This document shows positions 26,417 to 32,086 of a DNA stretch of 32,086 bases, piece by piece. Within the stretch, counting starts at the first letter, position 1; the number at the start of each line of letters is the position of its first letter. Under the pieces are notes generated by a model. That model did not search any database, had not been told where the DNA came from, and worked only from the letters and a program-made list of their open reading frames with translations. The DNA comes from Chthoniobacter sp. (GTDB lineage: Bacteria > Verrucomicrobiota > Verrucomicrobiia > Chthoniobacterales > Chthoniobacteraceae): assembly GCA_028293645.1 (NCBI GenBank), contig JAQGOK010000054.1:1-32086 (forward strand). Reading direction: 5' to 3'. The position numbers and the translations under genes are program-made.

Positions 26417-28861
26417 GTGTTGCGCCTCTTCTTTCTCCTCACCGTCTTCGCCTGCACCGCCCTCGCGGCCGAGCCGATCGTGCTCATTCCCGAAACGCTG
26501 ATCCTCGATGGCAACCACGCGCGCCAGCAGTTGCTCGTGGAACGAGGAACCGGCGGACAACTCACCGGCGATGTCACCGCGGAAGCCGAGCTGGTTTCCA
26601 GCAATCCGGACGTCGTGAAGATCGAGAACGGCGTTGCCATTCCGGCTGCGGACGGCTCCGCCACGATCACCGCCAAACGCGGCGATTCATTCGCCACCGC
26701 GGCCGTTACGGTGCGCGGCCAAACCCAGCCGGCGGTGGTCAGCTTTCGGAATCACATTCAGCCGATCCTCGCGAAAAGCGGCTGTTCGCTCGGTGCGTGT
26801 CACGGCGCCGCAGCGGGCCAGGGCGGATTCCGGCTTTCACTCCGCGGATATGATGACGAAGGCGATTTCCTTTCGCTCACGCGCGCTGCGATGGGCCGCC
26901 GCATCACACCCGGCGATCCCGCCCGTTCGCTGATCCTGGTCAAGCCGACCGGCGCGGTCCCGCACAAAGGCGGCGAGAAATTCAAAGTGGGCTCAGTGGA
27001 ATATCAGACGCTGGTCGATTGGATCGCGAATGGCACGCCTGGGCCGCAGCCGAACGATGCGCGCATTGAGCGCCTCGAGTTGCTCCCGCCGAACGTGGTG
27101 CTGCAACCGGGCGTGAAACAGCAGGTGCTGGTGCGCGCCCACTTTTCCGATGGTCACATCGAGGACGTGACCCGCTTCGCGAAGTACACCGCAACAAACC
27201 AATCTGTCGCGACCGTCGATGATTTCGGCCAGGTAAGCGTGATCGGCAATGGCGAGAGCGCTGTGACTGCGTGGTATCTCAGCCAGATCGCCGTCGGCAC
27301 GATCACGGCGCCGTTCCCGCACGCAATTGCGGATGCGACGTGGAGCGCTGCGTCGCGCCGCAATTGGATCGACGACCTCGTCCTCGAGAAGCTTCGCGCG
27401 TTGCGCCTTGCGCCGTCGCCGCCGTGTTCCGATAGCGAGTTCATTCGCCGCGCTTCGATCGATACGTGCGGCATTCTCCCGACGGCGGAAGAGACGCGCA
27501 CCTTTCTCGCTGACACCGCGCCGGACAAGCGCGACCGCTTGATCGAGCGGCTGCTCACGCGGCCAGAGTTCGTCGATTATTGGAGCTACAAGTGGAGCGA
27601 TCTGCTGCTCGTCACGAAGCGCAAGGTGAAGCCCGCAGCGATGTGGGCGTACTACCAATGGATCCGTGAACAGGTCGCCACGAACACGCCGTGGGATGAA
27701 TTCGCGCGGCGGCTGATCACCGCGCAAGGCAGCACGCTCGAGAACGGCGCGGCTAATTATTTCGTCATCCACCCCGACCCACGGGAGCTTGCCGAGACGA
27801 CGTCGCTGACCTTCCTCGGCGTCTCGGTGAACTGCGCCAAGTGCCACAACCATCCGATGGAGAAGTGGACAAACAACGACTACTACGGCTTCGCGAATCT
27901 GTTCTCGCGAGTCCGCTTCAAGAACGGCAACGGCGAAGGCGACAACGTGATCTTCGCCGACGCGCAGGGCGATCTCGTGCAGCCGCTGACCGGCGTCCCG
28001 CAAGCGCCGCGTCCGCTCGACGGGGACGCGATCGCGCTGGATCACGCCGGTGATCGGCGCGAACCGCTGGCAGCCTGGCTGACCTCAAAGGAGAACCCCT
28101 ACTTCGCGAAGGCAATCGTGAACCGGCTTTGGGCGAACTTCTACGGGCTCGGCCTGGTCGAAAATGTGGACGATATCCGCGCGACGAATCCGGCCAGCAA
28201 CGAGCAGCTTTTCAGCGCAGCGGCCACGCGACTCGGCGAACTCGGCTTCGATTTGAGGGCGTTGATGCGCGAGATCCTGCAAAGCGCGACCTATCAACGT
28301 TCCAGCACGCCCATTCCCGAGAACCAGGCGGATACACGCTTTTATGCGCGCTATTATCCGCGCCGGTTAATGGCCGAAGTCATGCAGGATGCAATCGCGC
28401 AGGTGACCGGCGTGCCGACCATTTTCAAAACGAAAGATCCGACGGTCGAAGGCGACAAGGCACTTCCTTTTCCCGCCGGCTGGCGTGCGCTGCAACTGCC
28501 CGACAGCAACACCGACAGCTACTTCACGAAAGCCTTTGGCCGGCCACTGCGCGACGCGACTTGCGAATGCGAACGCACGGCGGAGCCCAGCGTGACCCAG
28601 GCGCTGCACATCGCGAATGGCGACACGATCAATGAGAAGCTGACCGCGAAGCTCGGCGCGGTTGCGACTGGCTTGGGCAAGTCACCTGAGCAGGCGCTGG
28701 ACGACGCTTACCTCAACGCGCTGGCGCGCCCGCCCAGTGTCCCGGAACGCGCGCGCTTCCTCGAACTGTCGGCGAATACGCCCGAACCTGAGCGCCGTGC
28801 CTGTTTGGAAGATCTCTATTGGGCGCTCCTGAGCAGCAAAGAGTTTTTGTTCAATCACTAG
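26417..28861 (+). CDS. DUF1549/DUF1553 (PSCyt-type) protein with N-terminal Ig-like region
   Basis: GTG start; signal MLRLFFLLTVFACTALAA; Big2-like GVAIPAADGSATITAKRGD; HIQPILAKSGCSLGACHGAAAGQGGFRLSLRGYD; WIDDLVLEKLRAL...SEFIRRASIDTCGILPTAEETRTFLAD; FLGVSVNCAKCHNHPMEKWTNNDYYGFANLFSRV; FAKAIVNRLWANFYGLGLVENVDDIRATNPASN. Confidence 0.9.
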   Translation: MLRLFFLLTVFACTALAAEPIVLIPETLILDGNHARQQLLVERGTGGQLTGDVTAEAELVSSNPDVVKIENGVAIPAADGSATITAKRGDSFATAAVTVRGQTQPAVVSFRNHIQPILAKSGCSLGACHGAAAGQGGFRLSLRGYDDEGDFLSLTRAAMGRRITPGDPARSLILVKPTGAVPHKGGEKFKVGSVEYQTLVDWIANGTPGPQPNDARIERLELLPPNVVLQPGVKQQVLVRAHFSDGHIEDVTRFAKYTATNQSVATVDDFGQVSVIGNGESAVTAWYLSQIAVGTITAPFPHAIADATWSAASRRNWIDDLVLEKLRALRLAPSPPCSDSEFIRRASIDTCGILPTAEETRTFLADTAPDKRDRLIERLLTRPEFVDYWSYKWSDLLLVTKRKVKPAAMWAYYQWIREQVATNTPWDEFARRLITAQGSTLENGAANYFVIHPDPRELAETTSLTFLGVSVNCAKCHNHPMEKWTNNDYYGFANLFSRVRFKNGNGEGDNVIFADAQGDLVQPLTGVPQAPRPLDGDAIALDHAGDRREPLAAWLTSKENPYFAKAIVNRLWANFYGLGLVENVDDIRATNPASNEQLFSAAATRLGELGFDLRALMREILQSATYQRSSTPIPENQADTRFYARYYPRRLMAEVMQDAIAQVTGVPTIFKTKDPTVEGDKALPFPAGWRALQLPDSNTDSYFTKAFGRPLRDATCECERTAEPSVTQALHIANGDTINEKLTAKLGAVATGLGKSPEQALDDAYLNALARPPSVPERARFLELSANTPEPERRACLEDLYWALLSSKEFLFNH

Positions 28862-29399
28862 TCGCAGCAGCAGCGCCGCGGATGTGCGCCACCGCGGAGC
28901 GGAAATCCGCGGCAACATAGTCTGCTCCACTCACATCCGCGCGCGCGCCTTCGCCGGTTCGGACGAGGATTGTGCGACAGCCGGCCCGACGACCAGCTTC
29001 CACGTCCCCCGCCCGATCCCCGACCATCCACGAGCGGGCAAGGTCGAGATGCAAGTCTTCCGCCGCTTCGAGCAGCATGCCCGGGCCAGGCTTGCGCCGC
29101 TCGCCAGCAGTATCCGGATGATCGCCACAGAAATAGACGGCATCGATTAATTCCGGCCCGAGCAGTTCAATCAATCGCGCATGCACCGCGTGGTAATCCG
29201 CCTCGGTGAAATAGCCGCGGCCAATCCCACTCTGATTCGTCACGATCACCGTTTTGAATCCGAGCGCCTGAAGCGCCGCAAGGTCTTCGGCCAGGCCAGG
29301 AAAGAGCTGCACCGCGTCCGGATCCTGAATGTACCCGGTGTCTTCAATCAACGTGCCGTCGCGGTCCAAGAAAACCGCCGGAGTTCGGAGCGCAGCCAT
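28851..29399 (-). CDS. gmhB: HAD-family D-glycero-D-manno-heptose 1,7-bisphosphatase-like
   Basis: ATG at 29399: AVFLDRDGTLIEDTGYIQDPDAVQLFPG...VIVTNQSGIGRGYFTEADYHAVHARL...RKPGPGMLLEAAEDLHLDLARSWMVGDRAGDVEAGRRAGC. Confidence 0.88.
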   Translation of the reverse strand: MAALRTPAVFLDRDGTLIEDTGYIQDPDAVQLFPGLAEDLAALQALGFKTVIVTNQSGIGRGYFTEADYHAVHARLIELLGPELIDAVYFCGDHPDTAGERRKPGPGMLLEAAEDLHLDLARSWMVGDRAGDVEAGRRAGCRTILVRTGEGARADVSGADYVAADFRSAVAHIRGAAAATSD

Positions 29400-29595
29400 G
29401 CGACAGCGTTCCCGAGGCGTCAATGTTCGCCCAGCCTAAAAGCTGTGAAGTAGGGAGAGAAAGGGTGAGACGCCTTGATGTAGATGCGACTCCCCAAGGC
29501 CACACGCTGAGTCTTGCGCGCAGATTTCGGGTTTGTTCCTGCACGAGCCGCGATCAATGCTATCTCCGATGAAACACGGTCGCGGAGGTTAATCT

Positions 29596-31362
29596 TTGCC
29601 CGGAATGATTCCGCCCCTGAACAGTCCCACGGATCGAATCAGCGCCGGATGTGCGCTCGTCGCGACGATCATCGGCGCGGTCACGATCGTCGGATGGTTC
29701 ACCGGTATCGAGGCGCTGGCGAGTGTCCGCGCGCACTACATCCCGATGGCTCCCAGCACTGGGCTGGCGTTCGCTCTGCTGGGCTTTGCGATCATCGTGC
29801 GCTCGAGTGGAGGGCTCTGGCGTTTCGCTTGTCTCCTGTGTGCCGGCATCGTCGCTCTGGTCGCCACTGCCAAACTAATTGAGTTCTTCGCGGGCGTTAG
29901 CTTCGGGCTTGAAGAACTCTTAGTCGCAGATCCCGCCATGTTCGGAGCAGTGCGGAAGGGTCGGATGGCACCGATGACTGCACTGAGCTTCCTGCTCGCC
30001 ACAATCTCGCTGTTCTGTGTCATGCGGCCTAAATGGCGGCGCTGGGCGGGCGGAGTCGCAACCTTGGTGGCGGCCATCAGCGTTGTAGTTATCCTCGGCT
30101 ATTTACACGGCACGCCTCTCTTATACGGCGGCAATATCATCCCGGTAGCGCTGCCTACGGCAGTGGCATTTCTCCTTATCGGCTCGTCACTTATCTCTGC
30201 CGCTGGCGTCGAGTGCTGGCCTTTGCTGCCGTTGACCAACTCCTCCGCTCGTTCCGTCCTTTTGCGTTGGTTCCTGCCAGTGGTGGTGGCCGGGACCATT
30301 CTGAACGGCTACCTTAGAACAAGGCTGCTGGATGAGTCGCACCTTAATCCCGCGCTAATCTCGGCTCTCTCGACGCTTGGTTTCATGATCGTTATCAGCG
30401 CGATCATCTCCCAAGTGGCGCGCATAGTGGGCGGTCGCATCGACCGTGCAGAAGCTGAGCGCAATCTCGCGCAGGCGGAACTAAAGGCACTCAACGCAGA
30501 TCTCGAAAGGCGTATCCTGGAACGAACTCGCGAGCTTCAAGCGAAGAACGAACAAATGCAGGAGGAGCTAACCATGGCTCGCGAGCTTCAACTCGCGCTT
30601 TTGCCAACCCATTTTCCCACCGTGCCCAAGTCTGCGTTCGATCAAGACAGCGCCATCCGCTTCTTCACTTTCTACTATCCTACGGGCAGTGTTAGTGGGG
30701 ATTTCTTCGATGTCTTTTCCGTTTCGGAGATGAGCGTCGGAGTCTTTATCTGCGATGTCATGGGACACGGCGTGCGATCGGCACTCGTCACCAGTATGAT
30801 GCGCGCACTGCTCGAACAGCATCGGGGCAAGGCGTCAGATCCTGGCGAACTGCTCACCCGCATCAATCGAGGGCTCGTCTCGATCCTGAAATCGACCGAG
30901 ACAACCATGTTCGCGACCTCATTTGTGCTCATCGCGGATCTGGAACGCTCCGAACTCACTTTCGCCAACGCCGGTCATCCATCGCCCCTGCACATCCGGA
31001 AGAGCGAATGCCGGACCGTGCCGCTCGCCGTGAAGGGCACAAGCGGACCTGCATTGGGAATGTTTGATGGCGCGACTTACCGCACCGCTCGATCGGAAAT
31101 GTCGGTGGGCGACATGATCATGCTTTTCACAGACGGACTTTTCGAGGTGGAGAACGCTGAGGCGGAACTCTTCAGTCAGGAGCAATTGCTCAACACGGTG
31201 CAGGAACGGTGTACCCTTCCCCCCGAAAAGCTATTTGCCGGAGTGCTGGCAGAGATTCGCCGGTTTACGGGTCGCTATGAATTCGAGGATGACGTTTGCC
31301 TGGTGGGAATTGAGGTAGCGCGGCTGCCCGAGGCGGTCTCAGCGCGTGCCCTTGTCAGCTGA
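29596..31362 (+). CDS. Membrane-anchored SpoIIE/PP2C-type serine phosphatase
   Basis: TTG start with GGAGG at 29584 (ATG alternative 29605); several N-terminal TM segments, coiled coil ERILERTRELQAKNEQMQEELTMARELQLALLP, then YYPTGSVSGDFFDVF...GVFICDVMGHGVRSALVTSMMRALLEQ...FANAGHPSPLHI...GDMIMLFTDGLFEVEN. Confidence 0.9.
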   Translation: MPGMIPPLNSPTDRISAGCALVATIIGAVTIVGWFTGIEALASVRAHYIPMAPSTGLAFALLGFAIIVRSSGGLWRFACLLCAGIVALVATAKLIEFFAGVSFGLEELLVADPAMFGAVRKGRMAPMTALSFLLATISLFCVMRPKWRRWAGGVATLVAAISVVVILGYLHGTPLLYGGNIIPVALPTAVAFLLIGSSLISAAGVECWPLLPLTNSSARSVLLRWFLPVVVAGTILNGYLRTRLLDESHLNPALISALSTLGFMIVISAIISQVARIVGGRIDRAEAERNLAQAELKALNADLERRILERTRELQAKNEQMQEELTMARELQLALLPTHFPTVPKSAFDQDSAIRFFTFYYPTGSVSGDFFDVFSVSEMSVGVFICDVMGHGVRSALVTSMMRALLEQHRGKASDPGELLTRINRGLVSILKSTETTMFATSFVLIADLERSELTFANAGHPSPLHIRKSECRTVPLAVKGTSGPALGMFDGATYRTARSEMSVGDMIMLFTDGLFEVENAEAELFSQEQLLNTVQERCTLPPEKLFAGVLAEIRRFTGRYEFEDDVCLVGIEVARLPEAVSARALVS

Positions 31363-31554
31363 AATCATGCAAGCCGGTTAAGAACGCGACACCTTATGTC
31401 AGGAGGAAAGGAGCAGCCGATCCGGTCCACTGTGTTCTTGCGGAGCCGCTTTCGACCGCGAAGGCGCAGACCGGGGGACCAGATCTCCTCCGCGGTCGGG
31501 AAATTCCCTTGCCTTCGCACTCTGCTTCGCCAAAGTGCTGACCCTCGCGCAAAC

Positions 31555-31627
<73 letters not shown>

Positions 31628-31747
31628 CTCCTTCTGCCTCAGGGACTTACGACGCAGCGTTGCAGAATTCGTAGCAAGCGGGCTGCTTCTTGCACGGCGT
31701 AAACACGCGAGCCGCCCGGCTGCGCATTCAGATTCCGGCGCGTGGTG

Positions 31748-32086
31748 ATGGTGCCGGGATGCGACGAGAACGGGGCGCTTCCTGCCGCGCCAGCGGCGGC
31801 TGCGCCCCTTCCTTGTCTATCAACAGACAACTCGGACGAACCCTCTGTAAAACCCCGCAGTGCCGACCGGAAGCGCGCCGAGACAACACGCCAGAACATT
31901 GCCCTGCTCCAGCGGATCTCAGGACCATCCTTGGGATTTTTGACCATCACCTTCGCCGCAGATCTCACCACGAAGGAAGCCCAGCGAAAGCTCGCCAACT
32001 TCCGGCGTCGAGTGCTCAAGGACAACTTCGGGCACAGCATCACCGTTCGAGAATTCACCCTCCGCGGGCGTCCTCACTTCCACCTG
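31748..32086 (+). CDS. Truncated ORF, candidate rolling-circle (HUH) replication initiation protein
   Basis: Open frame from after TAA at 31700 to window end: MVPGCDENGALPAAPAAAAPLPCLSTDNSDEPSVKPRSADRKRAETTRQNIALLQRISGPSLGFLTITFAADLTTKEAQRKLANFRRRVLKDNFGHSITVREFTLRGRPHFHL; FLTITF motif 1-like and PHFHL motif 2-like. GTG starts possible at 31742/31745. Confidence 0.6.
   Translation, partial: MVPGCDENGALPAAPAAAAPLPCLSTDNSDEPSVKPRSADRKRAETTRQNIALLQRISGPSLGFLTITFAADLTTKEAQRKLANFRRRVLKDNFGHSITVREFTLRGRPHFHL

Noticed and set aside
25640-26560. 306-aa minus strand ORF
   Set aside because: Antisense to the 2OG oxygenase and the start of the DUF1549 gene; no family-like motifs.
25864-26853. 329-aa + strand ORF bridging the intergenic repeat region
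   Set aside because: Out of frame with two supported genes on the same strand; Arg/Ala-rich low-complexity product.
26993-28045. 350-aa minus strand ORF
   Set aside because: Antisense to the DUF1549/DUF1553 gene.
31639-32058. 139-aa minus strand ORF at right edge
   Set aside because: Overlaps the + frame carrying FLTITF and PHFHL motifs, which is the better coding candidate.

Overview
The window is GC-rich bacterial chromosome. Gene content suggests Verrucomicrobiota or a relative (inference: 31-residue 'DP..AA.WL' repeat proteins and a DUF1549/DUF1553 cytochrome-like protein). Positions 1-14217, minus strand, hold a nearly complete str-S10-spc ribosomal operon reading rpsL-rpsG-fusA-rpsJ-rplC-rplD-rplW-rplB-rpsS-[extra gene]-rplV-rpsC-rplP-rpmC-rpsQ-rplN-rplX-rplE-rpsH-rplF-rplR-rpsE-rplO-secY (secY runs off the left edge). 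The most notable departures are a secreted coiled-coil protein gene between rpsS and rplV, and the absence of tuf, rpsN and rpmD from their usual slots. Next come rplS-rnhB-yraN (-), tadA (+), a dynamin-like GTPase (-), two translationally coupled paralogous repeat proteins (-), an ABC-F ATPase (-), a YheT-like hydrolase (-), a 2OG-Fe(II) oxygenase-like protein (+), a DUF1549/DUF1553 protein (+), a GmhB-like HAD phosphatase (-), a membrane SpoIIE/PP2C phosphatase (+) and tRNA-Phe(GAA) (+). At the right edge is a truncated ORF, missing from the supplied track, with motifs resembling rolling-circle HUH Rep proteins; it lies directly downstream of the tRNA. Several intergenic inverted repeats and a structured rpsL leader candidate are also reported. 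No CRISPR array or rRNA was seen. All family calls come from reading the sequence; no searches were run.
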